DNA of 64,000 nucleotides from the NCBI GenBank assembly GCA_029204225.1, contig MU831991.1, positions 1 through 64,000 on the forward strand, read 5' to 3'. Of this stretch, positions 1 through 10,179 are shown piece by piece (positions within the stretch are counted from its first letter, which is position 1; every line of letters begins with the position of its first letter). Under the pieces are notes generated by a model, which did not search any database, was not told the origin of the DNA, and saw nothing but the letters and a program-made list of their open reading frames with translations. Both the position numbers and the translations under genes were made by a program. Source of the stretch: Diphasiastrum complanatum. Taxonomy: Eukaryota > Streptophyta > Lycopodiopsida > Lycopodiales > Lycopodiaceae.

Positions 1-1176
1 ATTTAGACTTGATTCTAAGTACATAATCATAGCACTCTCCTCAACTTCTCCTCATGCTTGCAAAATCTGATTTCTAAGCATGAGACCACCCCCCCCATAC
101 TCTTGAAGTGTTACTAGATTCATAGAGTATTGATTTTGAAGACTCCCATTAGCATTGAGTACATGCCTGATACTTCTCTCAACAAATCATTGCTCACATT
201 CATCTTCACCACAATGAAGTGCAAGCCTAGCCTCTCTTCTTGTATCTAGCTAACTCCTATGCACCTAGAGGTTCACCATCTTCATTTTCATAAAGGTCTC
301 TGGAGTACCAAGAATGACTCCATTCCTAACCTTCCAAATAGCATACTTTGTAGAATTCAATCTCTCACTAGCTTCTAGAAGGTATGCTCTAGCAGATCCC
401 ATCTTACTAGTGACTTCTACAAACAAGAAATATATTTGAGTGACTTGAAACTCACAAAGGTCTCACACTTGTAGTGTTTCACTCAAATTTGATTTCCAAT
501 CCAAGAAATGGACTTATTATCACAGTTCTATCACTCCCTCACAAAGCTGGAATGAAAATAAGATAAAGTGAAATCTTGCCAATGGATTTGATTGTTTCTA
601 GAAACTCACTAAGGTCTCTCTCTTGTAGTGTTTCACTCAATTTAGATTTCTAATCCAACAAATGGATAGTATAATCTCAGTTCTAGCACTCCCTCACAAA
701 TTTGGAATGAAGATAAGATGATGTGAAATCTACTTACAATCAAATCTTTCCAATTTTGGCTATTTTTGGACAATAACATGACTGAATCTCCCTCACACTT
801 TTTGATGTACTTTCAAGACATGTGAAACAAGTTTAGAGGACCTGATTTTAGCGTAGATTAATCAGATTTCATGACCCTATGTCAAATCTAATCAATGGCA
901 CTCAATCTTGGTATCTTATCCTAAGATTTTCACCAAAAATTACATCAAAAGCTCACAAATTGAATTTCTTTGGATCAAATGAATACCGTGCATTAAATGT
1001 AGGTTCAGAGGTGTCCACACATGTGGAGAGTATGGATTTGGACCCCTACCAAGTTTGGAATCAAATCTCCTCACCAAAATCAAGATTCTAGCTTGCCCTC
1101 TCAATACTAGTTTTTAGCACCAAAAACTTGCTAAAAATAGATTTGCATTAGATCAATGGCTTATGCTCTTGTACTT
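1..1176 (-). mobile_element. leader region of an antisense LTR retroelement
   Basis: AT-rich DNA with no credible coding region. It ends at a reverse-complement primer-binding site (1177-1189), so in element orientation (minus strand) it is the untranslated leader just inside a 5' LTR. Its text resembles the leader of element C3 at 54250-55807: both have many short phrases such as CTCACAAAGGTCTC and both end in CTTGTACTTGGCTCTGATACC. The short plus-strand ORF at 879-1091 looks accidental. The element assignment is inferred from the primer site and the resemblance; the LTR itself is missing apart from a few bases. Confidence 0.5.
447..731. repeat. imperfect tandem duplication, period 154 bp
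   Basis: Two diverged copies, 447-576 and 601-731, start with GAAACTCAC(A/T)AAGGTCTC and end with GTGAAATCT. They share TTGTAGTGTTTCACTCAA and CACTCCCTCACAAA. The copies lie within the retroelement leader and differ by scattered substitutions. Confidence 0.75.
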
Positions 1177-1189
1177 GGCTCTGATACCA
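1177..1189 (-). other. tRNA-Met-type primer-binding site
   Basis: The reverse complement reads TGGTATCAGAGCC, the standard primer-binding sequence of plant LTR elements primed by initiator tRNA-Met. The next bases on the plus strand, TGTGAAAGTAC, would be the inverted LTR end (LTR ending ...CTTTCACA). Only about 15 bp of LTR remain before a copia fragment in the opposite orientation begins near 1209. Confidence 0.75.
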
Positions 1190-1208
1190 TGTGAAAGTAC
1201 TATACTTT

Positions 1209-1705
1209 GAAGAATTGTAAAGGCATTGAGACACCAATGGAGCAACATGTTAAAGCATCTATTGATGGTGATGAAGCATCCTTTGAGGACATCACTTTAT
1301 ATAGAAGGCTATTAGCCTCCTTGATTTATTAACTATAACTAGACCTAATCTTAGTTATAGTGCTGGAAAGTTAATCCAATTCATGCAAAGTCCTCTAGTT
1401 TCACATTGGAATATGGCCAAAAGAGCTCTTAGATACATTTCATCTATTAAGAATTTTGGCATATTGTATGGAGGGGACTAATCTTGGCTTAAGAGCCTAT
1501 AGTGACTCGGATTTTGCAGGTGACAAAGTGGATAGGAAATCAACAATTGCCTTTGCCACTTTTCTATGTGATAGAGTAGTATCATGGCTTTCCAAAAAGC
1601 AAGATACCATCTCCTTATCTTCCACAGAATCTGAGTACAAGGCCTTGACATCAACATGCAAGGAAGTCTTGTGGCTCAAAAGGCTATTGGTGGAGCTTCA
1701 TGTGC
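1209..1705 (+). pseudogene. copia reverse transcriptase C-terminus and RNase H fragment
   Basis: Translation in pieces gives the end of copia RT (NCKGIETPMEQH) and then RNase H (AYSDSDFAGDKVDRKST, VSWLSKKQDTISLSSTESEY, KEVLWLKRLLVELHV). It is nearly identical to the minus-strand element C1 at 15560-16150, so it belongs to the same family. Two single-base frameshifts are visible by comparison with C1: one base is missing near 1325 (in the LIYLT stretch) and one extra G lies near 1476 (in ILYGGTN). Homology stops abruptly near 1703 inside LVELHV. It is a dead fragment with no LTR. Confidence 0.9.
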
Positions 1706-1749
1706 ACCAAAACTGGTGGCGGTCCCATGACACCTACAATATGCAGTTA

Positions 1750-4041
1750 TTAAGGACTTTTATTGGCTTCGCGCCGAATCTTGATTAAATGATGCTGCAC
1801 CTTCTCCATAAAATCAAGACGTGCAGTATTAAAATCCAAATTGTATAGCAGGAAACAACGGCGGGCTCCGGCAATCCACTTGGAGGTTGTTGATGATGTG
1901 AAGCGTGATTCCCAGGAGCCACCCATCATTGCCGCACAAAAAATATAAACGAGCAACCGACAACTGATCTTTGATTTTCTCTAAGGCCATTGGCTTATTT
2001 GGATCGAATGCCAGAGGAGGGAGGCAATTGTCCCATCTGGTTGCCACTAACACCAACAGAGTTAGATCTTTAGCAAACATTGTCGATTGTCGCACCGTTG
2101 GATCTGGAGAGTAGACATACTCTTGTTGATAGGCTTGTAAGGCGAGGTGGAAATCCACTGAGATGGTCCAGCTGTAAGGCTGATGGATGATTGGCCAACT
2201 GGGCATATGGATGGTGATCTTGTCCATAGCCAATCCCAAATCTTTCCATTTATTTCTTCATGGCATTGGCATGTAATAGGGATCTACCCGCAATTGGCGA
2301 GGGCTGGCGACGTAACTCCTAATTGATTTTGAAGTTTTTTCAAAAACCGTGAGTCTCCATGCCGGTTGCTCTCCCAATGCAAGTATTTTGTCCAACTCTT
2401 TGTCGGCCTCGATCTCGGAGGTCTTAAACTTCAGAACCCATCCACCACGCTAGGACTCATGCGGATGTTGCTTTAAGAAGGTCTGGATCTAGTCCTCGAC
2501 GTTGATGGGCCTTCTGAATAGAGGTGTTGTCCTTGATGAAGATGGACCCTCTTGTACTGCTAGTATGGTTGGCGGTTGGTCTACTATATTTGGATCTCCC
2601 CCCTGGTCCATGACCGAATCAACCTTTGTATCCATTGGTACGACATCATGGCGCAGAGGGGAGAATTGCGGCATGACCGGTACGAGGATTTGTGGTCCGG
2701 CTTCCAACACTCAAACGACTTTTCATAGGCGGTGATGGTCTCTTTAGCCTTTGCCAACTCGGTTGAAGCTGCTCCTTTGAACCTGTCAAAGCGGCCTTGA
2801 AATCCCTGAAGGGCCACTTTGTATGTCTCCACTTTTTTGAACAAATACGCAATCTCCGTCGGTGTAACTGGATGATCTGGTATTTGTGTTTGAAGATACA
2901 CATCACGCTCAAGGGTGGTCACATCCAATTCACCTTGAAGCCGCGTGCGATCTTGTTCGGCCATCTGTAATTGTCCCTTCAGCAGCTATACCTATTGCTT
3001 TGCAGCCTGCACGGCCTTATCCTTTTGATCATGTGTGGTTGTCAGGGCGTTTTGCAGGGAGATGATGTATTCTTCCAAACGATCAGCTTGTTGCTGGGCC
3101 AACTTCTTTTCGGCTTCAGCCTTGTCTTCGTGTTGTTTGGTAATCCTCAACTCTCGATCTAGCTGCACAAGTTTCTGGCTGATCAGAGTGTTTTCGGACC
3201 CCAGATCAGAGATTCTCTGCTCAATTTCCTTCTTCTTATCCAACATCAACTGGATCACTTGCGCAAGGCTTGAAACCAAACCTAGAACATCTCCAGAATC
3301 GACGGTTGTGGAGGCGGCAACAGCAAGAGGACCTGATGGAGCTGTCCTTGGTTACCGTGGAATAGGTGCCACTATGTCTTCTTCTTCAAAATGGTCTTCC
3401 TCTTCAAACCCTTCAGGCACTATGGCATTGAACTGTTTGAACTATTTTGGTGATTTTACAGCTTTGTCGACCCGAAGTGTAACTGGACTATCTTCCGTAT
3501 GAGGTTGCTGGCTGACAGCTTCAACAACAACAGTAGATTCATGGATATGTTCGAATTCTCTTCCAGGGGATTGGAGTTCAAAGGGCGCAGGGCTCTGGGG
3601 CATTTCAAAAATTTTGGTAGCCCCAAGGGAGTCGGAATCATCGAACATATCCATAAAGAACTGTGTGTTTGGTGAGGTGGCTTTGGTGTGTGGGGGTGAG
3701 GCGGCCTGGGCAGTTGTGATGGGAATGGTAGGCCCAATGGTCACAGACTGTCCTTGGTTAGAAGCAGGGGTGAGGGAAGCATCAGAGGCTGGGGAAATGA
3801 GAAGTTCAGTGCAAACAGCAGCAGGGGGTGGAAGCACAGCTGACGAGGTATGCCTAGTGCAACGTCGTGACGCGGAAGGCGAGTCAGGAATAACGATCTC
3901 GATGCGTGGACGACGACGACTTTGAAAACTCGAGGCCTGGTGAGATGATTCAGCCGGTGCTTCTTCATAGACCGAAAGCACAGAATCCAGGTGGAAGCCA
4001 TGGATTCTGTTTTCTAAGTGAGAAGCTGCTAAAAGGGACAA
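1750..4041 (-). pseudogene. unrecognised long decayed ORF with Pro/Ser-rich and coiled-coil parts
   Basis: On the minus strand one frame stays largely open from 4041 to about 2700, broken only by nonsense codons; frameshifts follow near 2700, 2450 and 1950. Read N to C it gives a Ser/Pro-rich segment (with SRRRPRIEIVIPDSP) at 4041-3500, an acidic patch (EEEDHFEEED) near 3380, a strongly heptad-like charged coiled coil at 3279-2750 (LDKKKEIEQRISDLGSEN, AEAEKKLAQQQADRLEEY), and a hydrophobic C-terminal part at 2239-1750 (FAKDLTLLVLVATRWDN, GSWESRFTSSTTSKWIAGA). I do not recognise the family. It lies directly downstream of a gypsy RNase H fragment and in the same frame, so it may be an additional retroelement ORF or captured host sequence. 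Confidence 0.5.
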
Positions 4042-4065
4042 TAGAGAGCCGGCAGCGAACTGATG

Positions 4066-4545
4066 CTACATGATTAAATTTGGTACTTCATGCGGTAAAA
4101 CACACCTTCGTAAAATATTAGCTGATCCACGACGATATAATTGTCGTGCAATTAATTGATAAGGTTGAGCCTTATGAATCAATTGTCTCTTCTGTACTTT
4201 TGTCAAGGAGTCATTCGGTTTTCCTAGCATCAGGTACTCAACAATATCTGCTGCCCACTTAGGTACTGCTTCAACATAGAACAATGCAGCATCTGGCAGT
4301 TCATCATCCACTTCAATATTAACTGGTGCGGATTCAATTCGCGAAACATGATCGACTAGATAATGTTGCTTGCCCTTTCGAACCACAATTCGAAAGTCAA
4401 ATTCAGTCAATAACAATAACCATCTTGCAATACGTCCAGTCTTGCATGTCTTGTTTACCAAATAAAGTAATGGTTGATGATCCGTATAAAATGCAAAGTG
4501 CGTTTCCATGAGGTAGTGACGAAATTTCCGAACAGAAAAAAACAA
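4066..4545 (-). pseudogene. gypsy RNase H and start of integrase zinc-binding domain
   Basis: The minus-strand ORF of 159 codons begins inside a Ty3/gypsy RNase H (FRHYLMETHFAFYTDHQPLLYL, then GRIARWLLLLTEFDF, then a degenerate ADALSR-like site reading VDHVSRIES). It continues into the linker before the H2C2 integrase domain (GSANILRRCVLPHEVPNLI), where homology stops at a TAG. Reverse transcriptase is absent upstream and integrase is absent downstream, so it is a fragment. The coiled-coil ORF at 4041-1750 follows in the same reading frame, separated by that one stop. Confidence 0.85.
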
Positions 4546-5300
4546 TGGTTATGACACTTTCTCATTTTCTTGGAGGACATAATTTTACAAGGGTGCACAA
4601 AATAATATTTGTTAGAAAAACTATTGCACTTTAAATTTTAGAATATGGGCCAATGAATTCCATGCTCAAATAATTACATTAAATTTTTGCATTGTATGCT
4701 ACATATGTTGATTTGACTTTACTTTTGAATCTTTGTATTGTTGTGGACAAAGCCTTCTAGATTACAAACAATGGTACTAGCCAAGCCCTTTTCAATATTC
4801 TCTATGGCTTAGGAGCCAAACTTGCTATGATTCTACCTAAAAAAAGCCATGACATTTGCAAGCTGCCCAATTGGTCAGCGCATTCACCACCTTCATCTAT
4901 GATAGGAACTTTAACACATGGTAGTAGTTCAATAGGATTTGTTACCTTCAAACCCATTATTTATTCGATTGTGGATTGATCCAAGGACTTAAGGTCAAAT
5001 GACTCTTTGCTTGGATTGTAATCACATTCACATTAGAGCTATTTGATGAGATAATCTTTGTGAGATTTTCATTCTTTTATTTTATAATAGCCTCTATCTA
5101 GTCTCTTGAAAAAATGCTTTTCATACAATGTTACAACTATAGCATCATAGTACTCAAGAAGTTCATTTTATGAACATGCTTGTTTTTTGTATGGTGGAAG
5201 GCCCTGTCCTAGGGTGGGAGCCCGAGGATAGGAGAGCCTCGACCTGCATAGAAGGCTTGAGGCCCACGGGCCTTCCACAACATAATGCAAGGTGAGAAGG
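4546..5300. other. no recognisable feature
   Basis: AT-rich sequence of 0.75 kb without a credible ORF, RNA gene or repeat that I can identify. It may be decayed retroelement sequence, as both sides are. Confidence 0.4.
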
Positions 5301-5302
5301 TG

Positions 5303-5386
5303 GAGAGAGAACACACATTTTGTAGAGAGAGAATGCACATTTAGAAGAGAGAATGCAAATTCCAAAGAGAAAACGCACATTCCATA
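5303..5386. repeat. degenerate minisatellite, about 21 bp x4
   Basis: Four imperfect units of 20-22 bp have the form GAGAGA(A)xGCACATTxxA. On the minus strand this makes a spurious Phe/Ser/Leu-rich ORF (5163-5456), which I do not call as a gene. Confidence 0.6.
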
Positions 5387-5455
5387 GAACATGGCTTATG
5401 AAATAAAAAAAGACAATGAGAGATAAGTGAGTTCCACAAGGATATATAGTCTCCA

Positions 5456-5705
5456 AGAACTAGAGAATATTCCTTCTAGGATCCGTCCAACCCTATCAAA
5501 AGCAATTGACCTCCTATTCTTGCATAATAGCAATCAAACACCATGCAAGTGCTCCATAGTCCAATTATAGGTCTGGGCCCTCATAAGATTATTAATTACA
5601 TTACCGGCCAAGTCGTGGCGTAACCAAAAATATTATACACTGGAGTACCGGCTATCCATTTCAAGAATAATGCCGAATCCCACATATGGGGGCATGGACA
5701 TAACA
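5456..5705 (-). repeat. diverged LTR piece of the G1 gypsy family
   Basis: Stretches match the LTR of element G1 in order: a GAGAATATT..GGATCC part, TCCAATTATAGGTCTGGGC, a CGGCTAT..TCAAGAATAATGCCGA part, and the terminal GGACATGGACATAACA. The same order is seen at 42730-42945 and 58090-58143. The minus-strand LTR would begin TGTTATGTCC at 5705. The other end was not placed, and no coding sequence of the family adjoins it, so it is a solo or truncated LTR. Confidence 0.6.
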
Positions 5706-5831
5706 ATTGACAATCGGGATTGGTTTCATTAGTTAATCATGATTGAGATTCCAGAGGAAAGAGAAAGTTGTTTCCCTTGTTCGAATCTTATTTGTACCCG
5801 AAAAGTCGAAATTACCTTACCATATATATGA

Positions 5832-5861
5832 ACACACACAAACACACAACACACAGACACA
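5832..5861. repeat. CA-rich microsatellite
   Basis: An interrupted ACACACAAACACACAACACACAGACAC run with no other signal. Confidence 0.8.
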
Positions 5862-5879
5862 TTTATGAATTGTTAAGTC

Positions 5880-5895
5880 CATCTTATTAAAAGAC
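5880..5895. repeat. left copy of 16-bp target-site duplication
   Basis: CATCTTATTAAAAGAC is repeated exactly at 5982-5997. The two copies bracket the 86-bp tRNA-like insertion. Perfect direct repeats of this length are typical of LINE-mobilised SINEs or tRNA retro-pseudogenes. Confidence 0.85.
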
Positions 5896-5981
5896 GCCCA
5901 ACGGGGTTGTCTTAGTTGGTTAGCTTAACATCCAAAGTTTCTTTGGTCTCAGGTTCGAGCCTCCCCTTGGAAACCAAGAAG
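5896..5981 (+). mobile_element. 86-bp tRNA-like SINE or tRNA retro-pseudogene
   Basis: The insert has an A-box-like GTCTTAGTTGG and a B-box-like GGTTCGAGCC spaced as in a tRNA gene. A possible acceptor helix pairs GGGG (near 5907) with CCCC (near 5971), and a possible anticodon-like hairpin is CCAAA/TTTGG. It is bracketed by a perfect 16-bp duplication, so it is a discrete insertion. No poly(A) or T tail and no tRNA-unrelated body are present, which is unusually short for a plant SINE. The identity of the parent tRNA is not clear to me. Confidence 0.75.
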
Positions 5982-5997
5982 CATCTTATTAAAAGAC
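5982..5997. repeat. right copy of 16-bp target-site duplication
   Basis: Exact copy of 5880-5895, immediately after the tRNA-like insert. Confidence 0.85.
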
Positions 5998-6055
5998 AAA
6001 ATAGTTTTGAGCGATAATTATAATGCTTAAAAGGGTCATAATTATCATCCGAATT

Positions 6056-6062
6056 CAAAAAA
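6056..6062 (-). terminator. Pol III T-tract terminator of the tRNA-Val gene
   Basis: Seven consecutive T on the minus strand begin 11 nt after the mature tRNA 3' end, the usual RNA polymerase III stop signal. Confidence 0.8.
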
Positions 6063-6073
6063 ATGTTACAATT

Positions 6074-6147
6074 TGTCTGAACCCGGGTTCGAACCGGGGA
6101 CCTCTAGTGTGTGAGACTAGCGTGATGACCAACTACACCACCCAGAC
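6074..6147 (-). tRNA. tRNA-Val(CAC)
   Basis: The minus strand gives a full 74-nt cloverleaf. The acceptor arm is GTCTGGG pairing with TTCAGAC (two G-T pairs) plus discriminator A. The A box is TGGTGTAGTTGG. The anticodon stem is CTAGT/ACTAG with loop CTCACAC, anticodon CAC (reads GTG Val). The T arm is CCCGG-TTCGAAC-CCGGG. CCA is not encoded, as expected for a nuclear gene. A run of seven A at 6056-6062 gives a downstream T7 on the minus strand, a good RNA polymerase III terminator. No mispairing suggests decay, so the gene looks functional. Confidence 0.95.
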
Positions 6148-6159
6148 AAGAATGCTATT

Positions 6160-7250
6160 TGCCCTTTTTTTTTTTTTTCTCATTTGTAAAGTTCGTGGTG
6201 CTTCGAAACTTGGTTTGCTGAGACACCTTCGTATGTCTCATCACGATTCTAGATGGGTGATAAAGATAATATCGTCTTGCTTAGCTGCTCATGAATTTTT
6301 TGCTCTTTCATCACGTTTGTTTCAACTTCCAATGCTTACACTTGCTTTTAGATTCACGAGGGTTGTGTTTAGCCACTGGATCGGCAACTCTATGGGCTCC
6401 TATATCATTTAAAAATCTCAAAATTGGATCCTATTTGTGACTACAATGTCCTTTGTCACTGGTGGATTATGCATCCGCTAGATACAAATGTTGCTTCAAG
6501 TTTTGCAATTCCTGTTAGCGCAATAAGCATGCCGATAATATTGATAATGCATTGCCCAATTCATAACCAGTTTGACGCATTCAAATTCCAGCTCTTCTGT
6601 GAGCAGATACGCCAGTATATTAACAATTGCAATGGCAAGGCACGTTAAATAGGTTAAGTACGGCATAGCTTTCTCGCTTCATCATTCCACCATTAGGGCA
6701 GCCGATCGATCATGGGCTTTTGCTGTTTTGCAGCTGGGATGCATATACTTCGGAAACAAGCATTGGAGAGATTAAAGATTTCACGTTTGTAGCTCCAAAT
6801 GTTTTGTATTCCAATGGCTTTTTGTTTTTGTTTTTTTATTGGAGGGGAAGGTGGGGGGTGGGGGGGGGAGTGGCCCTTTCTTGTCGATCTGCTAGTTGTA
6901 GTTGGATGTTTGTCTTCCAATCCGAACTTCTTGACAATCTTGTCATGTATTTGGCTTGATGCACATAGATAGCGCATCTAGACTTGTCTTGGCTAATCTG
7001 AACATGTACATAAAATGTTTGAAGCTTTCACCTTGAGCTCTTGTCTAACATGAGTGATTATCTCACTTAGTCTTTCTTTCATGATGTTGCAAGCTATGCC
7101 ATTGTTAGGAACAACATAACCACGTAGAAGGCAAAGCTAGTCTGATTCACCCAGCCAATGCAATCTCTTATAGAATGCACCTCCTAGCCTATTGTGAGGT
7201 TGCATGGATGTAGTAGGTGGTAGTTGAGGTTGACACCCACTATTCATGCT
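6160..7250. other. unassigned region with G-rich tract
   Basis: It contains a T17-like run near 6162, two short plus-strand ORFs (6023-6412, which begins before the tRNA and reads through it in antisense, and 6424-6648) without recognisable domains, and a G-rich tract at 6842-6872 with several G4-G9 runs. The end of this stretch may be decayed sequence downstream of the gypsy element that starts at 7257. I see no supported gene. Confidence 0.4.
6842..6872 (+). repeat. G-rich tract
   Basis: Successive runs of four to nine G occur within about 30 bp on the plus strand, the composition that can form a G-quadruplex. There is no gene context. Confidence 0.6.
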
Positions 7251-7256
7251 GCATGC

Positions 7257-8760
7257 ATGGATTATTGTTGCATGTGAGTAAGCGTGGTTGAAAACCTGCC
7301 ATCAACATAAATGGCCGTAGCTTAATGTTTGGTATTGTTGTAAGCAAACTCCAACATCAGAAGATATCCCTCCCAATTAGTCTATTTTTTTGCTGATGTA
7401 TGCACAAAGCATATCCTCTAGCACTTGATTGACTCTTTCTATTTGACACTCCGTTTGTGGATGGTCTGTAGTACTCATATTTAGTTTGGTATGGAGATGA
7501 TGGATTAATGTCCTCCAAAAAACTTCATCAAACTTATTGTCCCGGTCACTGACTATTCTAGAAGGGAGATCGTCGTATAATTTAAAGAGCCCACCTATAA
7601 ACAATCTTGCTAACTCTAGAGCTCTAACGATTGTTTTGGTCAGAATAAAATGAGCCATTTTGGTGAAACGATCAACTGTGACCCATATAGCATCACGACT
7701 CTTTTGGGTCTGAGGCAAGCCTACTATGAAATCCATGGAAATATTTTTCCATTTACCAACTGGTATTTTTAATAGCTACAATGGCTATAACAACCCTCCT
7801 ACCTATAGACGCTATGCTTTATTAATCTGACACTTCTTGCAACTGGTTACATATTGTTGGACATCATTTTTCCTACTAGGCCAGAAGAATTGCCTACGAA
7901 CAAGCTCATAGGTTTTCTGTATTCCTAGGTGTCCCGCACTATGGTTGTCATGACATTCATATAGTATTTGGTGCCTAAAATCCTCTAAGTCAGAAATACA
8001 TATTTAGTTTTTCTAAAGTAGATACTCATCCTAAATGAAATATTGTTTCCGTTCGAATCCTCAAGAACTGGATCACTCAACCACATTGGTATGCTTGGAA
8101 TCTACAGACTCAGAATCTTCAATACAAGATGGCAAATGTCTGGATTCTTCATCCTCAATGAAAGTTATCGTATACTTGGATGAATCTTGTCTAGGCCTAG
8201 AAATTGGTTCAGAAGTCTGTACATCTCTATTCTTGATTGTTTTCTAGACCGTGGAGAAATATGGATTAATTATGTATTTCCCACTCAAGGAATCGAGTTA
8301 CTCATTACAGATCTAGGTAAAACTCAATTTGTTTACCATTGACAGTCTGCTAAGAGCATCTACCACTATATTGAACTTTTTTCATCTATATCTGATAGAT
8401 AAGTGAAATTCATGCATTAACTTAGCCTAAGCTCAGGTTGATTACACAAATATCTAAGGCTTTCATGATCAGTCATGATCTCAAAGCTAGCACCATACAA
8501 ATAGTGTTGCCAAGCCTTAAGGGCATGAATAATAGAAAAGAAGTCTTTTTCATAGGTGGTGTATTTGGATTGAAGCTTCTTACGTTCGAACGCTATTGGT
8601 CATCCATTTTGGTTCAACATCGCACCTACTACACAATCACTAGCATTTGTTTGGACCACAAAAGGTTGATTTGGATCTACGACTTTTAGTATTGGCATTG
8701 TAACCAATGTTGTTTTGAGAGCATCAAAATTCCTTTCCCTTCCTCTTAAAAAGATTTGTT
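7257..8760 (-). pseudogene. G3 RNase H and integrase
   Basis: RNase H pieces at about 8705-8430 read VVQTNASDCVVGAMLNQNG, IAFERKKLQSKYTTYEKDFF and IHALKAWQHYLYGASFEIMT. H2C2 zinc-binding pieces lie at about 7960-7757 (SAGHLGIQKT, FFWPSRKNDVQQYV). The integrase core at 7736-7377 keeps the catalytic-type sites VDRFTK, SDRDNKF and the Glu in CQIERVNQ, and decayed text continues to about 7257 (EFAYNNTKH). Stops and frame changes occur between the blocks, so no full integrase can be made. Confidence 0.85.
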
Positions 8761-8770
8761 ATGAGAATTG

Positions 8771-9560
8771 TTATCTGAGCATAATATGTAACAAATCATC
8801 TGTAGTAAAAAGACCAAGAAAAAATTGGAGGTCTAAAATATTGTTTGGTCTAGGCCACCTAAATATGGCTTTGACGCTATTTGGATCCATCGTAATCCCA
8901 TCCTTGGAGATAATATGGCCCAAATATGTTATTTCTTTAGGAAAAATTTGACACTTAGATTTCTCTGCAGATAGCTTATGCTTTTTGAGCAAACGGAACA
9001 CCTTTTTGAGGTGAGCCAAATGCTCTTTCTTGGTTTTGTTGTAGACTTAGTCTAAGATATCATCTAGAAAAACTACCACAATGACCATGATGGATTTTGA
9101 AAGCTGTTTTTGGGACATCTTCTGCCTTGATAAGTACTTGATGATACCCGAAGTGTAGATCCATCTTGTTGAAATATCTAGCCCCATTGAGTTGATCAAA
9201 TAGCTCGTCTACACGAGGCATTGGGTACTTATTCTTAATTGTGACTTTATTTAATGCTTTGTAGTCTACGCATAAACGCATAGACCCTTCTTCATTTTTA
9301 ATTAAGAGGATAGGTGTATCCAAGGAGAACTGCTTGGTTGTATCTATCCTTTAATTAGATATTTTCTTATGTTGTTTAGTTAATTTTCTATCTTCTAACT
9401 GACTAACCCAATAGGGTGGCTTAGCGATGGGTGTTGTACCAGGTACTAAATTTATAGCATGATCAACTACTATATTGGGTGGTAAACCACTAGGCAAATC
9501 ATTAGGAAAAACATCACCATACTTACTTAACAAAACATCTGATTTTCAAGTTTTTTTAAT
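8771..9560 (-). pseudogene. G3 reverse transcriptase with central deletion
   Basis: The N-terminal linker lies at 9533-9351 (YGDVFPNDLPSGLPP). The palm start lies at 9323-9080 ([31 protein letters not shown]). The text then jumps, with a frameshift, from KTAFKI directly to the VVVFLDDIL catalytic block near 9070. About 80 codons around the expected fingers/palm segment (the YEFLVMPFGL region) are therefore missing. The thumb/connection follows at 9019-8771 (ITYLGHIISKDGITMDPN). It cannot be active. Confidence 0.85.
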
Positions 9561-9942
9561 GAAAATTTTGACTAGAAACAGAGTCATCAAAAATAAACTA
9601 TAAGTCACAAAGAAGTGCCTCATTCTAATCATCCTCCATAGTTGAATAAGCTCTGAACTGCACACCAAGGGACTGTTGGAAACTCCATGCTCCCCATGCA
9701 GGTGAACTTCCTATTTGTTTTTCTGAAAGCTGAGGGTATTATCTTGATAATTCCTTTGGAGAGTGGGGCCCAACTTGTAGAGCCAATCTCTCCCTAACAT
9801 TACATTGGTTTGGTCCAGATGCATGATCTGAAAGTTCGGGTTATCCTAATAATTTTGAATTTCCAAACCTGAATTACTGACCATGGTTTCTCACACTCAC
9901 TTATCTTGACTCGTAGCCAAATAAACTATATACCTATGCTGA

Positions 9943-10179
9943 CTATGTATTTTTGGAAGTCGCTAGCTTCTTGACTAGGGTGCAATTGATGAAGTTATGG
10001 GTTGCTCCATCATCCACCATTACTCTTACTATCTGATTGCCAATTTTTCCATGTGTACATACTAGGCCATGAGGCCCAAAATTGGAGGGTTTCCTTATCA
10101 TAGTAGAGGTCAACTGACTATGATGATCTTCATGAAACGCTTCTATTTTGGTAGCTGTCAAATTGGTGGGAAAACTCAC
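9943..10179 (-). pseudogene. G3 aspartic protease fragment
   Basis: The minus-strand ORF shows VRVMVDDGATHNFI, matching the catalytic D-(S/T)-G-A block of gypsy proteases with Asp in place of the usual Ser/Thr. About 60 residues precede it and link to the gag zinc knuckle upstream. It ends soon after the active-site block. Confidence 0.7.

Noticed and set aside
879-1091. 70-codon plus-strand ORF
   Set aside because: It lies in a retroelement leader, has no motif and is in the wrong orientation for the element.
3035-3502. 155-codon plus-strand ORF
   Set aside because: It is the antisense shadow of the coiled-coil reading frame; Ser/Cys-rich composition arises from complementing Glu/Lys codons.
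5163-5456. Hydrophobic Phe/Leu/Ser-rich minus-strand ORFs resembling membrane segments
   Set aside because: They are translations of the GAGAGA minisatellite and LTR remnant.
6424-6648. 74-codon ORF downstream of the tRNA gene
   Set aside because: No recognisable domain, no neighbouring exons that can be supported.
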